NCBI GenBank assembly: GCA_017607445.1
Contig: JAEVHH010000003.1
Coordinates: 5,084,001-5,148,000, forward strand
Source of the DNA: Histoplasma ohiense
Lineage: Eukaryota > Ascomycota > Eurotiomycetes > Onygenales > Ajellomycetaceae
Reading direction: 5' to 3'
DNA length: 64,000 bases
Every line of letters begins with the position of its first letter. The first letter of the stretch is position 1. A model generated the notes under the pieces. The model was not told the DNA's origin, did not search any database, and was given only the letters and a program-made list of their open reading frames with translations. Of the stretch, positions 47,299 through 60,805 are shown piece after piece. A program made the position numbers and the translations under genes.

Positions 47299-47619
47299 TG
47301 TAAGAGATGGTTGTAGGTATAATTATGAGAGTAGTGTGAAGTACATATATAGAATGTTAAGAAGATAGTAATCTCTATTATTCAAAGCTAATCACTGATC
47401 TTCTAATATCTATGGATATCAGTGAGCATTATATAGGCGACCACCACATGCTACAGCTGTCTATGATGCTGTGTGCTATGTTTCTTCTCATTAATTCTGA
47501 CATGTTCTGTGTTTTTCTATTGTCATATAGCTATTTTCTAATATAGATATCTCTGTTGTGTCTATTACAATTATCTTTCTTCTTCAAAGGCCTGGTCTCC
47601 AGAGCTTCTTACTGTAACA
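47299..47619 (-). repeat. Probable 3' LTR of H
   Basis: On the minus strand it begins TGTTACAGTAAGAAGC at 47619 and ends CATCTCTTACA at 47299. The last 94 bp recur at 9942-10035. It interrupts K's gag and lies downstream of H's pol once LINE-C is removed. I do not see a convincing polypurine tract beside it, so it could instead be a solo LTR. Confidence 0.55.
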
Positions 47620-48112
47620 TGTAAAGTTCATAATATGTGCTGTGTGGTTGATATTGTATGAAGTTTGCAGAATTGGGCTGAATTAATTGTCAGAGTTAAT
47701 TCTGAAGTGTTGCTGTTTTGAGAGAACATTTTTCCATCTTCAGTGTCATTGCAGTTCAATCATGATTTAGACACAACTTCTGAACCCCTTTTCTTTGACT
47801 TTTACATCAAAAAATCATACTCTAACAAAATCATCACCACCATCACCATCAATGATTTTTTATTTAAAAAGAATACATCAATTTATCAAACAAAGTATGC
47901 TGTATCCTCCCATGTGATTTTTATTGTGAAATTCAAAGTTTTGATTGTGTGGTTGCATTTTTCATTTTGGGTTGAGTTTTGTGTTGTTGCAATCTTTTTG
48001 ATCAACATTGCAATATTGATTTCAATCTTCAATATCTGTTTTTCTTTCTTGTTGCTTTTGCTTCTCCTTCTTCTTTGAACAAGGTCTTGGTACTGATTAA
48101 AGTTATGATAGA
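47620..48112 (-). other. H 3' region, no recognised gene
   Basis: AT-rich DNA of normal dinucleotide look. A plus-strand frame (47743-48078) has no good start and ends in a Leu/Ile-rich run (FSFLLLLLLLLLL) from a TTGCTTTTGCTTCTCC tract; I do not regard it as a gene. Confidence 0.5.
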
Positions 48113-48314
48113 ATGTCAGAACCAGCTGTTTCTGTTGCTGGTTTAAAGTCTATGAAGAGTGATATACTGTCTGTCATTGAGAGCATTTGCTTGAGTTGTC
48201 TGAAGAGGTTGCAGAACCTCTCAGTATATTCTTGCTTTGTGAACAATGAATGAACACACTGTCACATCTGTCATATATCAAATAGAAGTTGTGCTGCTGT
48301 AAGTTTTCTTAAAC
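48113..48314 (+). CDS. Cysteine-rich hypothetical ORF fragment, antisense to H
   Basis: ATG at 48113 reads MSEPAVSVAGLKSMKSDI, then a cysteine block CLSC-x11-C-x8-C-HI-C-x6-C with one TGA inside, and is cut by LINE-C at 48314. A similar spacing recurs at 61764-61880 on the other side of LINE-C. The strand is opposite to H's pol. I recall similar Cys-rich frames near fungal retroelements but cannot name a family. Confidence 0.4.
48301..48314. repeat. LINE-C target-site duplication, left
   Basis: AAGTTTTCTTAAAC, repeated at 61338-61351. Confidence 0.93.
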
Positions 48315-48467
48315 CATCCTTACAACTACTCACAAACATAGGGGTACATTTGAATTTCTCTATTTTCTAACTGTTTTTCGTATAATTTTAACCCTTCAAC
48401 CCATTCAACATCATTGCACACCCTCTGCAATTACTCTACATGTGTGTACTGCACAGATTGAGTGGTC

Positions 48468-50027
48468 ATGGAGCCCTCAATGTCCTCCCATCCACTCAAG
48501 AACATCGACACAGCCTACACCAGGCCACTGAAGCTGGAGTCACCAGTCAATTTTGTTACTGAAAAGACTGACAAGAGGCAGAGAAAGACTGTTACAATGT
48601 CTTCTTCAGTTCTCAAAGAAGTCAGTAACAGCATCTTCACAGCCATCTCTCAGCTACAGAAGCAGTTTGAGAAGATTCAACAGCAATAGAATCTGCAGCA
48701 GAAGACTCTCATCAGATTGACAAAGACTCTGAACAGTTGAGTTGAGAAGAAGAAGCAGTCAGTCAGTCAGAACTTTGTCTGAGTCTTCTGTGAAAGATTC
48801 ATCACATATATGACAGCAGATCTGAGCACAGCATCAACTCTGAAAGAGAGTACTGCTCTGAACACTCATCCACAGTCAAATTCAGTGAAGACAACTGCAA
48901 GAAAGCTGACTATTTGAGTGGGCATTGTGCAGAAGAGAAAAAATTCTGTTCTCTCTGAAACTATCTCTGTCAAGACTGCAGCTTTCTCAGCTGACAGAGC
49001 TAGTGAAGCTGATCTGCAGCTCAAGAACATCAGTCAATCAAGAAGCTTCACAGAGAGCACAAAGCAGTAGAAGAACTCACAAGTTCTCATCATTCTTCAG
49101 TCAGAGAAACAGATCACTCAGCTACAGTCATATACTGTGCAGCAGACAATCATTGCAAACATTCAGAGAATGAGAGACATGGCTAATGTGCTGAAGATGA
49201 AGCTCATCAGAACAGATTGAGCAATCATATCAAACAACAGAGATATACACAATGCTCTGATCATTGAGAAGACAGTGACTACTCTCTGTGAAGTTCTTGA
49301 TATCACAGAGATTCAGCTATCAGAGCAGTGATACAATTATGCTGTTTCAGAAGTTCTGAAATTTGTTCAGAACTGAGAAGAGACAAAAATTCTCACAGAT
49401 AAGATGATTGAGAGAGAGATTCTGACTCAGATAAAGATAAAATCAGTGAGCTGTCAACTCTTGTGATATGAAGTGAATCTTAAGATGAGAAAGATTATAT
49501 GAATTGTCTTCTTTCTCATCTCAGTGAAAGACTTCTCACTCTTCAATGTCAGTGAGAGAGCCAGACTCATTGAGAAAAGATCACTGACAGTGAGATATGA
49601 CTCAGAATGTCAGAGATACTATCATTCATCAAAGTGTGTGCAACTGATGAGATGCTCCAACTGCAGTGAGCTCACAAGTCAGTATGAGAGATCAATAGAT
49701 GTGAAGTGCAAGAGAGCATCACAATGTGTCAACTGCTGTCAACTCTACTCAGCTGAGCATCAGCACTGCTCTGCTGTACTCAGATATATGAATGACATTC
49801 TCAGACATCTAACTCAAAAAAAGCTAGCAGCTGTCTGTCATCTTGACAACAGATGCCACAGAGATACTCAGAAGCAGCAATCATCATCAACACAATCAGC
49901 ATCAATGATTACAGTGATGATATCTACATCATTCACTCAATCAATTCAGTCAACACAGCTCACTGAGCTAGCACTCTGTAAGCAGATGACTACTCAGAGC
50001 TTTATCAGTGAAGAGAACATCATCTGA
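48468..50027 (+). pseudogene. LINE-C ORF1
   Basis: ATG at 48468 (MEPSMSSHPLKNIDTAY), stop TGA 50025-50027; 1560 nt as in A and B. The long open piece 49524-50027 holds the paired Cys clusters: RCSNCSELTSQYERS, CKRASQCVNCCQLYSAEHQHC. Upstream it has TAG/TGA interruptions. Confidence 0.87.
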
Positions 50028-53000
50028 CAGATGGCTTACATCAGACAATACTCAGTTCACACAGCAGAGCAGCAGTATAGTCAAGCAGTCAAAGAGCAGT
50101 CTAGCCTCAGTATGCAGACAACAGATCTGAGACTCTTCAATCTCATCTTATAGATAAACTTTGACAGCAGCTTATCAAGTAACTTCTCATACTAGAACAT
50201 CAATATCAGCAATACAGCTGATGTCACAGAAACAATCAGCAGAAAAATCATTCTCTGCAGATTTTTTGAGTAAATACAGTCAGAGCAGTTCTCTGTCATA
50301 CAGTAGCTCTACAATTTGCTTTCAAGCAGAGCTGTGAAGTGATCTGTATATAAAAGTCTTACACACACTCTGATATCAAGACTTCTAATCACTCAGCATA
50401 TGAGTGCTTTGCATTCATTGATCACTGGAATGATACTAATCTGAAGCAGTGAGAGAAGAAGAGGCTCTGAGTCATGATATATATACATAAGAGTTCAAAG
50501 ATAAGAGCACAGCAACACTGATCTGTGCAAAACAGAGATCTGCTGTGAGTCAGTGTCAATGACTGTCACATTCTCAATGTGTACAGACAGTCTGAGACAG
50601 ACACAGTCATGGACTATCTGATTAATTTGAACTCACCAGCCCACTGTCTAGTAGATGGAGATTTCAATGTATGATATGATGTCTTTGAATCAGAGGCAGT
50701 GAATCTGCACTGAGAAGAGGAGCTTGTTCAATGAGTCAGTGAACACAGAATGAACTTTATGAAAGAGATAGACATTTCAATTTATGCAGCAGATTATATG
50801 ATTGATCTCATCTTCTTCAATATGATTTTTGCTTCCACTTCAGTGCATCAAGATTTACACTGCAGCTCAGATCATCAGTCTATAATTACTATACTGCTGA
50901 CAACATCTCAGACACAGCAGAGCAGAGCTTAGATCAAGATCACAGACTCTCAGCTGAAACTCTTTGCAGATCTTATCAGAGATTTTATAATGAACATATC
51001 TTACTTAGATAGAGTTGAGAATACAGCACAGCTTGATGATTTGACTCAACACTTCACTCAGAATCTTCTGACTGCAGCTCAGACAGTCAGTAAATCAGTG
51101 TAACAAGAGCAGACTACAGCTCTCTGATGAACAGCAGACTGCTGAAGAGCACATTGAGAGCTCATCACTCATCAGACAGAGATCACTAAGCACTGATTCA
51201 AGAACACAGTGCACAAGATCAAGCATGCATACTGAAGACAGATGATCAATGAGATCAAAGATAGCAGAGATCTGTATCAGATGATAGTATAATATGAGCT
51301 GAAACTCAACCTCAGAGCACTCTCTCTGATGATTGAGGATCAGATTATAGAAGAGACAGCTGTCAAAGTCAAGATACTTCAACAAACTATTCTGAAGCAA
51401 TACAACTCAGTCAATGATCTGAAATATAACTCATTGAATGATGAGCACTGAAGTGGCATGAGAAACCTGCTCTGAGACCCTCAGATTGAGATGAAGAAGA
51501 TAGAGTACAATATCATTGAAGTACAGAGTATCTCTTCAGACACAGATAGAATCACAGTACAGCTGCTCAAGACATACTGACAGTATATATCTCTTTTTGT
51601 ACAGTAGCTATACAACTGCTGTCTTCAGCTCTGTCACTTCTCACAAATCTGAAAGCTGACAGAGATGACAATGATATTCAAAATAGATAAAAGAGATAAA
51701 AGCTCAGTTCACTTCTGAAGACTCATTATTCTTCTCTCAGTAATCTTCAAGAGGCTGGAACACATTGTTGCAAGATGACTGATGTACACAGCACTTATTC
51801 ATGATGTAGTCAGCTCACAGCATGAAGAGATGCTGCTCAGACAATCAGCAATAAATCTGATAGCTGCTTTCACTTATAAGATGAAGACAGTCTTCACACA
51901 AAATAAGAAAATATTCATAATCACAATGAATGTGCAGAATATCTTTGATGCTGTGCTGCACAGACAGCTGCTTCAGTGAATGACACAACAGAGATGATTA
52001 TACAAGCTGCTACAATTTATTGACAGCTTTCTCACTGAATGCAGAGCTCAGATTCAGCTGAAGAAAATCATCACAGCAGCATATCAGATACAATGTAATA
52101 TGTTACAGAGATTTTCTCTATCATCAATACTGTTTCTTCTGTATCTGACAGAGCTGCTGTGGCAGAATCTGAAATTGCACTTTGACTATACAGATGATCT
52201 GAATACTTGATGAGCTACACACTCACTTAACAGCAATGCTACTCTTCTCAGTCATAATATACAGAGTATTCTGAGATGAGAGAAGACAAACAAAATGATC
52301 TTCACATCAGAGAAACTTGAGATGATTCATCTCACAAGAAAGTGATACAATGAAACATCATCAGTAATTGTGTCAGAGAATCTGATCATACACTCTGTCA
52401 CTGTCTCAGCTGAACAGAAGTCAGTACTTCACTGATTGAGTGTACATTTTGACAAAAGACTCATCTGAAGATCATATATCTCTGTCTGAGTAAAGAAGAC
52501 AAGAACTGTGACTCAGCATATTTGAAGTCTAGAAAAGATTAGAGATGAGTTCTCAGCAGATGCTCTGTGAAAGACAGTCACTATCTGCATAGTTCCCTCA
52601 CTGCTCTATAACACAGAGATCTGATATGATGATTGCACACAGTCAGTAAAACACACAGACAGAAGTGGGGAGATCAGCTTCTGTCTGAGATGATATATGA
52701 GAATAGTTGAGAAGATGCTTATCATGACAGTCAGAGAAGTTCTTTCAGTTTTTTGTACAACATTCATCACAACTCTATATCAGAATGCTGAGCTTCCATC
52801 AGCAATAGTAGCTCTGAAGAAGGTCAAAATGCATTTCACAACAAGGCTTCAGATAGTGGATGAGAAACATTCACTGACTTCACAAATAGCTTCTTCAATG
52901 ATCACATATGAAAGAGGAGTTGAAACTCAGCAGTACTCAAAAATCAAGATTCAGAGATTGAAAGCACTGCTGTCTGCAGTCAATAGATTCACATTTATCA

Positions 53001-54060
53001 TTTCACACTACTCAGAGAGATGTGAGACAGATCTCACAGAGAATGTAGACAAAAAAAATGCTGCTCAGATATTCAAGAAATAATGAGAAAGTCAATCTTC
53101 AACAGATCTATATGTTTTCTCAGATGAATCAGAACAGATTCTTGACAACAGCAGACAGATGAGCTATAGCTTTATAGTGTATCAGAGAAACAGAGAACTG
53201 ATCAGTTTCTCAGCTGCACTGAGCTCTATATCATATGTCTTCAACACTGAAACAGTTGATGTCTGCTGTGTATTAGAGTGTGTGGTGAAGCTTCTACTCT
53301 GTGTCACAGATGATGACATCAGCTTTTGAATCTGACTCTGTCTTGACAACATCTCAGTCATCTGAGACATACAGAGCAGTGCAGCAGTCTTTTCAAACTG
53401 AGTCTACAGCTGCTGTTATAAACTTCTCAGACAACATAATGTGGATCTGAAATGAGTCTCTGAGCATATGAAAATAGAGAGCAATGAGAAAGCAGACTGT
53501 CTGACTAAGCAGACAGTCTCATCTACTGCAGTCTCAGTCTATAAACTCAAAGCCATGCTCACAGTCAGTGGAGTCTGCACAGTGGTCAAGCAGCTCAGTC
53601 AAAAGATAGAGTGAGAGTGATGAAGCAGAGTCTGTGAAAAACTCTCTGACTGATATCAGAGCTGAAGATTCAGCAGATCAACTGTGGAATATCAAATAAA
53701 GATTTCTTCAGAGCTCAGCATATCACAGTATGCTCTTCATTGCTGACTTGTACTTCACTTCTTTTATGAGAACTTCTTCTGATATCACAGATGCTTTCAG
53801 CATGCAGATGCAAGGCTCATCTATATCTGTGAATACAACAAAAACTCAGAACATTTGATGCTCTGTTGATATTTACAGAAACACTTTTCTCACTGACTCA
53901 AGAGATCAGCAGCACAGTCACACAACTGAGCAACAGCTGTTGTCTATCTAGAGTCTCTGATCTCTACAGACTTTGTAGAACTGCTTAATCACATGCAGTT
54001 CTACACACAGTACTGTATGAGATAATGCAGCTGTTTGAGCACACACCATCTGACAGCCCC
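50028..54060 (+). pseudogene. LINE-C ORF2 remnant
   Basis: Endonuclease VDGDFNV at 50651-50671 (VGGDFNV in B) and SDHQS near 50868. The RT box is FDYTDD at 52181-52198, as in A. RNase H has SDES near 53124, ALE-like near 53275 and IESNEKAD near 53478 (G to S against LINE-B). A C-terminal CxC..H..C block lies near 53820-53870. Decay is between that of B and A. Confidence 0.84.
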
Positions 54061-54106
54061 CCACAGCAGTTCCAAGTCTATACAGACAGTACAGATAGCA
54101 CAACAT

Positions 54107-54234
54107 CTGATACAATTGATTCAATCAGTACAATAGATTCAATCAATGCAATCAGTACAAATGATACAATCAGTTCAATTGATACAATCAGCTCAATTGA
54201 TTCAATCAGTACAAATGGTACAATCAGTTCAATC
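54107..54234 (+). repeat. LINE-C 9-bp array, left of R6
   Basis: CAATCAGTT/CAATTGATA units; continues at 60313-60396 beyond R6. Confidence 0.88.
54230..54234. repeat. R6 target-site duplication, left
   Basis: CAATC, repeated at 60313-60317. The array itself contains CAATC, so the repeat alone is weak, but the LTR ends fix the boundaries. Confidence 0.85.
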
Positions 54235-54768
54235 TGTAACGGGCGTACTTCGATTAATGATTTGATACTATTCTAATTACAGATTACGAATTGATTAAGA
54301 AAAGAAAGAGAAAAGAAATCAGAAGAAAGGGTTGTACAAAGGAGGTTCTTATAAAGAAAAGTTCAGAGTGGAAGAATATCAGAAGCCACTCCACAGTGGA
54401 GTGTGGAGTGAAAGAATATTAAGAAATATGCATAAGAATTGTTAGAGACTACACAAGTGCAGAGTGTGGGGTGAGGGAATCATTGAGAGCTACACAGAAG
54501 AATTGTTAGAGACTATACAAGTGCAGAACACAGAGCAGAAGAATGTTAGAAGCTACACAGAAGAATCATTAGAGACTATATAAGCACAGAGCATGAAGTG
54601 AAAGAATGTTAAGAGCTATATAAAAGAATTGTTAGAAACTACATGAGCACAGAGCACAGAGTGGAAGAACATCAAGAGTTATATGAGATCACAGTGATCA
54701 GAAACAAGCAGATGCAAAAGAAGAGTTGATTGTGTAAGTTGATTACTAACAGATGCTAACTCATCACA
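54235..54768 (-). repeat. R6 3' LTR
   Basis: TGTAACGGGCG to ACTCATCACA on the plus strand; it keeps the CpG-bearing form of the self-priming site (ATTACGAATTGATT at about 54284). Confidence 0.93.
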
Positions 54769-54779
54769 TTATCTCTCTC

Positions 54780-57700
54780 TACTGAGGTGAGTGAGGACTC
54801 ATAGATGTTGAGGGCAGTGATGTTCTTCAAGGTGAACACAGATTCCCAGATCAGATGATCATATTCTACTCATTTGATGAGGTATTCATGATGGTGATGG
54901 TTGATTCTATTGTCAAGAATTGCTTCAATTTCCCACTTGAGTTTGTTATCTTCTTCTACAATGGTGGGTGGCTGTCAATCAGAGGTTCTCTGAGAGGGGA
55001 ATGGATCCTCAGCTGTGGATTGAAGCAGGTTTGTATGAAAGACATTGTGGATGTCAGACAGGGTGTTGAGTTGATAATTGTGTGTGTCTAGCACTTTCTT
55101 CACTGTATACTTGATGTGATGATAATCTAGTGTACACAAAAAGTGATCCATTCTTATATTCTTGAGATCTAGTCAGATTTTGTTTTCTATATGATATCAG
55201 ATTGCAGAACTTCTTCTGATATTTGCTTGATTCTTGTAATCTTACTGAGCACTGATCATTGAAGCTTCTGCTTATTCATAAGCTTTCTTCAGCTTACTCA
55301 CAATGTTCTCTGTCATCTATATGAGACTGTGAGTGTACATGGTTTCTTGAGGAGTCTCAGAGAAGTTCAGAACCTCTAAGTTGTATCTGTGTAGAAGAAA
55401 GAATGAGCTTACATCTGTCATAGTGAAATCTCAACTGTTAATTGCAATCTCAGTGTGTGACAGCAGATTGCTTCAGTTGTCTTGTGTGTAATTGCAGAAC
55501 TTACAGAGGATGTTCTTTACTGTTTGTATCATTCTCTCAATAGCTTCATCAGTCTCTGAGTGATATGCTGTTGATAACTTTTGTTTGATTCTTAATAATT
55601 GACATACATGAGCTCAGAGTGTGCTGATGAATTGACTGTCTCTATCTGACACAATGAATGAAGACAGACTGTGTATATGATAGAATGAGCTTCTGACAAA
55701 GACATCTGCAACTACTTCAGTGTTCATCTTGTCACAGAGCTGTAGTATTATGCTCTTACTGAGTCAGTTGACAATGACTAGAATGTTCATAGAACCTCCA
55801 CTTTTGAGTAAGAAAACTGCAAAATTGATAGCTATATTGTGCCAAGTTTGATTGAGAACAGATAGAAGCTTCAGTATCTCTTTTCAATGTTCATATCATG
55901 CTGTCACTGAGCTGCAGCAATCACAGTTGTGTATGAACTGATGTATGTCTTTTGATATATCTGATCAGTAGAATTTTTGAATGATGATGTTGTACATGAT
56001 TTCACATTCTGAGTGCTCAGTTATTGATGAGTCATGAATTTCTTGCATGATCTGTGTTTGTAGAGATTCTGAATCAGAGATCCATCATCTATCTCAAAAG
56101 TATAAGCAGTTGTCATTGTCAATTGAACATGCTGAGATATCTGTTCTTGAGTATACACCTGCAGGGAATCAAGATGTTTTGCTTTGTATGACTTTGATGA
56201 TTTGTTGTCAGAATTCATCTGTCTCTGCTGCTAGTCTTCATTGTTCTTCAAGTGAGGGTTCTTGAGCTTGGAACTGGTTGATATGTATGTGGGGTTCATC
56301 TGGTTGCATAGAACTTTCTATGATTGCAGAGTCAATTAATCAATGCTCTCAGTGTTTCCATCTGTCATCCAAGTCATCAGATGGTATATCTTGTTCTCAG
56401 TGAGACAGAGCATCCACAAGGATGTTCTCTACTTCAGATCAATAATGAATTATGAATGAAAAACAGCTAAGAAACAATGATCAATGCATATACCTCTCAG
56501 TGAGCTTATAAATGATTGTGAAGTACTCTAGATTTATATGATTGATAACAATCTCAAATCTCTCAACACTCATGAGTTCAGATTTTCATTCTTTGAGACA
56601 TTGTATGATCACTAGAAGCTTCTTGTTGTAGATCTTATAGTTGCATTCAGCAGATGACATCTTTTTCAAGATGAAGACACAGAGTTGTAGAATATCTTTG
56701 TTATCATATTGCATCAGTGTCTCATCTACTACATAATCTGAGATGTCTGTTTTGAGAATTGTATGCTTATTCAGATCAAATGATTGCAGCATTGAGGTAC
56801 TTGTGAATATACACTTCAGCTTTTTGAATGCTGTGTCCACTTCATCAGTTCATTGAAATACAGTGTCTTTCTGAGTCAGATCTGTCAGTGGTTGTATGAT
56901 ATCAGAGAAGTCTTTGATGAATCTTTGATAGAAGTTGATGAATTCTAGAAAGTTTCTAATCTCTTTTACTGAGACTGATGCCTCTCAGTTGAGAATTGCT
57001 TCCACCTTCTTAGAATTCATGCATACACCTTTTTCAGCTTCAATGATGAATTCTAGATAGATTGTAGACTTGGTCTCAAAATCACATTTGTCAATGTCCA
57101 CTTGCAGTCTGACTTTATGTAGATGATCAAGCACTTGTCATATATGCTTGCAGTACTCAGTGAGCAGTTCATCAGTGAAGATCAGAATATCATTCATGTA
57201 CACTGAGATGATCTCATCAAACAGATCTTGTAGAGCTCAGTTAATGTATTTCTGAAATGTACTTGAGGCATTCACTAATCCAAAAAGGGTCACTGTCCAT
57301 TCATATAATCCATAACACATACAAAAAGTGATTAGCCATTCATCACCTTCATTAATCCTTATCTTATAGAAGACTGCAGAGATGTCAAGCTTTGTAAATC
57401 ATTTTGTTTTTTCTATTTATTTGAGTGTTTTGTTGATGAGTGAAAGAGGGTATTGATTCTTCTGTGTAATCTTGTTGAATTCTTGATAGTCAACACAGAA
57501 TCATAAGCCTTCTTCTGATTTCTTTGTGAACAGTACAGATGCTGTGGTGGATGAGTTGCTAATATGAATGAAGTCTTTGTTCAGTAATCCATTGAGTGTT
57601 TTTTGTAGAATGAGGAGCTTGTTGTGTGACATACTGTAGAGAGGATTTCAGAGTGGTTGTGAGTTCTTACTGTCTTTCTTGATGAGCTTGATTGTATAAT

Positions 57701-58274
57701 CTATATCAGATTCTCAGTGAGAGGGAAGCTTTTCAGCTTCTTTTTCATTGAACACATCTGTGAAATCTTTGTATGATTCAGATAGTTCTTTGCACAGTTT
57801 CTTGAGATTCTTGAGTTCTAATTTCTCTAATGTCTTTTTGATATTCATCATACTAGCAGTGAACACTTGGACATTCTTCTTCTCATATGCTTGATGAGTT
57901 AGTAGTTTGTACACTTTCACTGATATCTGAGTGAGATCAGCAGTTCTATTGACATCTTTCTTGTAAACACAGTTGTCTTCTGAGAAAATAAGACAGTGAT
58001 TGTGTGTGTTCAACAAGGTTTCAAATTCTGTGAGTTATGATAGGCTGAGCATTAGATTGTACTCAAGGTCTTGTATTTTGTATGTGTATATGTTCTTTTT
58101 CTCATCTTCTTCTATGTCAACATTAAATCTTACCATGTTGTAGAAGGCAGATCCTCTGAGGTCATCAAATTCACTGAGCTTACACAGCTTGAGAAAGAGG
58201 ATATGCTGAAGCTTATGCTTCTCAATCAGCTGAGTGTCTATAAGAGTGTAATGAAGAAAACCACTGTCTATCAT
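54780..58274 (-). pseudogene. R6 pol remnant
   Basis: Protease opens at 58274 with IDSGFLHYTLID and is open to 58035; the linker piece 58016-57714 ends near FTDVFNEKEAEKL. The RT box is VYMND (TATCATTCATGTAC at 57188-57201 plus strand). RNase H is the open piece 56840-56586 (LKTDISDYVVDETL, SSAECNYKIYNKKLL). The integrase zinc region is about 55900-56050, the catalytic part about 55480-55850 with SDRDSQF kept and TVKNIL where Glu is expected, and the chromodomain 54785-54935. TGA codons interrupt throughout. Confidence 0.86.
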
Positions 58275-58289
58275 TGCTTGTATGTTGAC

Positions 58290-59401
58290 TAGGCTATTTA
58301 CAATGACAGAGACTATAATTGTGTCTGCTTGTATCTTCTGCTTGAATCTTCAGCTAGCTTTCTGCTTCTTGAGCTCTTATCTGTGTTTTAGAGTGAGAGC
58401 TTATCTTTTCTCTGTTCTTGCCTATCCACAGATGACACAGTGTTTACATGTGTGGGAAGTTTACTCAGAGTGATTGCATTTGAACATTGATTCACAAAGT
58501 GCTCTGACTTGTCACAGTGTATGCAGACTTCTCTGATGATTCAGTCAGCAGCATTCTTCTCTGAGATGTTGGGAATCCTCAGATGATTTGTGTTCATATG
58601 TGGGATTCAGTTCATTGATTCTGATTCAGAAATGGGGGATGCTGCAGAGTGGTTTGAGATGTACATATTTATTCAATGAAATTCTCTGTGATTTTGAAGT
58701 GCATGGAACTGAGACAGATTGTTGTTCAACAGACAAAGATCAGTGCAGAATTCACTGTATATTGAGAGCTTTGAATGCTCTATACTTTGATTATGCAACT
58801 GAAAGTTCAAGTTCTTGAACAATATGTTGATCTTGACAGTGTTGTCTCAGTCTTACTCATCTGCTTCTAGGAGCTTGTGATTGAATTCAGAAAGATAAGT
58901 TGTCAACACAATATTCATCTGACAAGTTTGATTAAGCCAGTCTAATATCTTGGCTTGAAGTGTAGAATTGAGGAAGAGGAAGTTGAGTTGTTGAAAGACT
59001 AGCTCTGACATATGCTGATGATTCTGACAATGACTCATTCAGAGTTGAAATTTTGCTAATGTGTTGCCATTCAATCTGCTATGGATATACCATGCTTGAT
59101 TGGATAGTGAGTCTATTGCTTGTTCATCAATGTCTAATTTGACATTTGCTTTTGACTTTCATATGAGATAGAGTGCTAGATCTCTCTCATATTTGTTGAG
59201 GATTGAAAGCTTCTCTCTTGAGAACTTTTCATGAGATGTGGGTGTAGAAGAAATGGTGAACACAGAAGTGCTCATCTCAGCAAGTTATTATTGCAATTCA
59301 GTCATCTGTAGTATCTGCTGCTGAAGGATGCTTTATAGATCTAAGTTATCATCCACTGCATTTGAGTGCAGTGAATGTTTATAGAATTGCTTATAGTTCA
59401 T
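58290..59401 (-). pseudogene. R6 gag remnant
   Basis: Start ATG at 59401-59399 (MNYKQFYKHSLHSNAVDDNL). It continues through a Gln-rich segment and the capsid-like region (open piece 59038-58853, VFQQLNFLFLNSTLQAKI) to a knuckle near 58500-58545. Interrupted by several stops. Confidence 0.8.
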
Positions 59402-59765
59402 CTTGATATCTAAGAATATATAGTAGTAGGAAAAAAGAAAAGAAATACTTGTAGACACTCAGTTCTCTTGCAGACATTATTTGCAGTGTTGTGATGCTAA
59501 GCTTGATCAAGCTTCTTTGTGAACACTATTCACAGTGTTATGGTTTGTAGACACTCAGGCCTTGTAGAACACAGTCAATTGTGTTTTGAATGCTTAGACA
59601 CAACAGTCTATATAACTAATGATAAGAGCACTTGAGCTCATGAGGGATCTCTTGTAATGACTAGACACTCAGACCTGTAAATGATGCACTCAGATGTAAG
59701 AACTGATAATGATGTACTCAGATGTAAGAACTAATAATAAAGCACTTGAATCTTAAATGCAGAAG
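59402..59765 (-). other. R6 leader
   Basis: Noncoding, with ACACTCAGA/GTAAGAACT repeats matching the R2 and R3 leaders. Confidence 0.65.
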
Positions 59766-59778
59766 AATCAATTTGTAA
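59766..59778 (-). promoter_or_regulatory. R6 primer binding site, self-priming type
   Basis: TTACAAATTGATT on the minus strand directly beside the LTR; a perfect complement of the AATCAATTTGTAA version of the LTR motif found in R1 and R2. Confidence 0.75.
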
Positions 59779-60312
59779 TGTAACAGATATACTTTGATTA
59801 ATGATTTGATACTATTCTAATTACAGATTATGAATTGATTAAGAAAAGAAAGAGAAAAGAAATCAGAAGAAAGGGTTGTATGAAGAGGGTTCTTATAGAG
59901 AAAAGTTTGAGATGAAAGAATATCAGAAGCCACTCCACAGTGAAGTGCAGAGCAGAAGAACATTAAGAAGTACATATAAGAATTGTTAGAGACTACACAA
60001 GTGCAGAGTGTGGGATGGGGGAATCATTGAGAGCTACATGAAAGAATTGTTAGAGACTACACAAGCATGAAACACAGAGCAGAAGAATGTTAGAAGCTAC
60101 ACAGAAGAATCATTAGAGACTACATGAGTGTGGAGCATGAAGTGGAAGAACATTAAGAGCTATGTGAAAGAATTGTTAGAAACTATGTGAGCACAGAGCA
60201 TGGAGTGGAAGAACATCAAGGGTTATGCAAGGTCACAGCAATCAGAAATGAGCGGGTGCAGAAGGGGAGTTGGTTGTGTAAGTTGATTACTAACAGATGC
60301 TAACCCGTCACA
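59779..60312 (-). repeat. R6 5' LTR
   Basis: TGTAACAGATA to ACCCGTCACA on the plus strand; its last 80 bp keep GAGCGGGTG and AACCCGTC. Confidence 0.93.
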
Positions 60313-60396
60313 CAATCAGTTCAATCAGTACAAATGATACAATTAATACAATTGATTCAATCAGTTCAATCAGTTCAACTGATGCAAATGATTAAA
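60313..60396 (+). repeat. LINE-C 9-bp array, right of R6
   Basis: Continuation of the 54107-54234 array, starting with the CAATC duplication, followed by the GATGCAAATGATTAAATC edge shared with A and B. Confidence 0.88.
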
Positions 60397-60805
60397 TCAG
60401 CATGATGAGCTCATCTGTTTCAACTAGCTGTGGTGTAATCAGTACAGTCTGTATGCTGACTCAGTCAACATACTTTCAGTTGCAGATATGTACTCTTCTT
60501 CTTTCTTCTCACTGCTCTCTTCATCTCTCTTCACTTCTTTTCTCTCACAATCTTCTTCAGTGCTCTCTCCTCTCTCTCTCTTCAGATTTGTGTCAGATTA
60601 TATGACTGCAAGATGTCACAGAAGACACAGTCTTTTCTTCACTCTTTTCTTTATTTTTCTTTTCAGAACATTCATTTTTTCTCTTTTCTTTTGTCTATCT
60701 CATCTATTCTTTCTCTGCTGTTAGAAGCATGGACAGTTCTTGAATCAACTGAGAGAGTTATCCCTCTTCATTCACTGTAAAGTCTTTTAGACACAGCAGC
60801 AGCAG

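Larger units (their letters stand above)
54235..60312 (-). mobile_element. R6: complete, uninterrupted R-family retrotransposon (6078 bp)
   Basis: Two 534-bp LTRs (54235-54768 and 59779-60312), primer site, leader, gag and pol on the minus strand. It is the best reference copy for the family, with the gag start codon and protease DSG kept. Confidence 0.96.

Noticed and set aside
47743..48078. 112-codon ORF with a hydrophobic C-terminus (membrane protein?)
   Set aside because: The Leu run comes from a low-complexity CTTCTT tract, there is no ATG at the start, and it sits in the 3' region of H.
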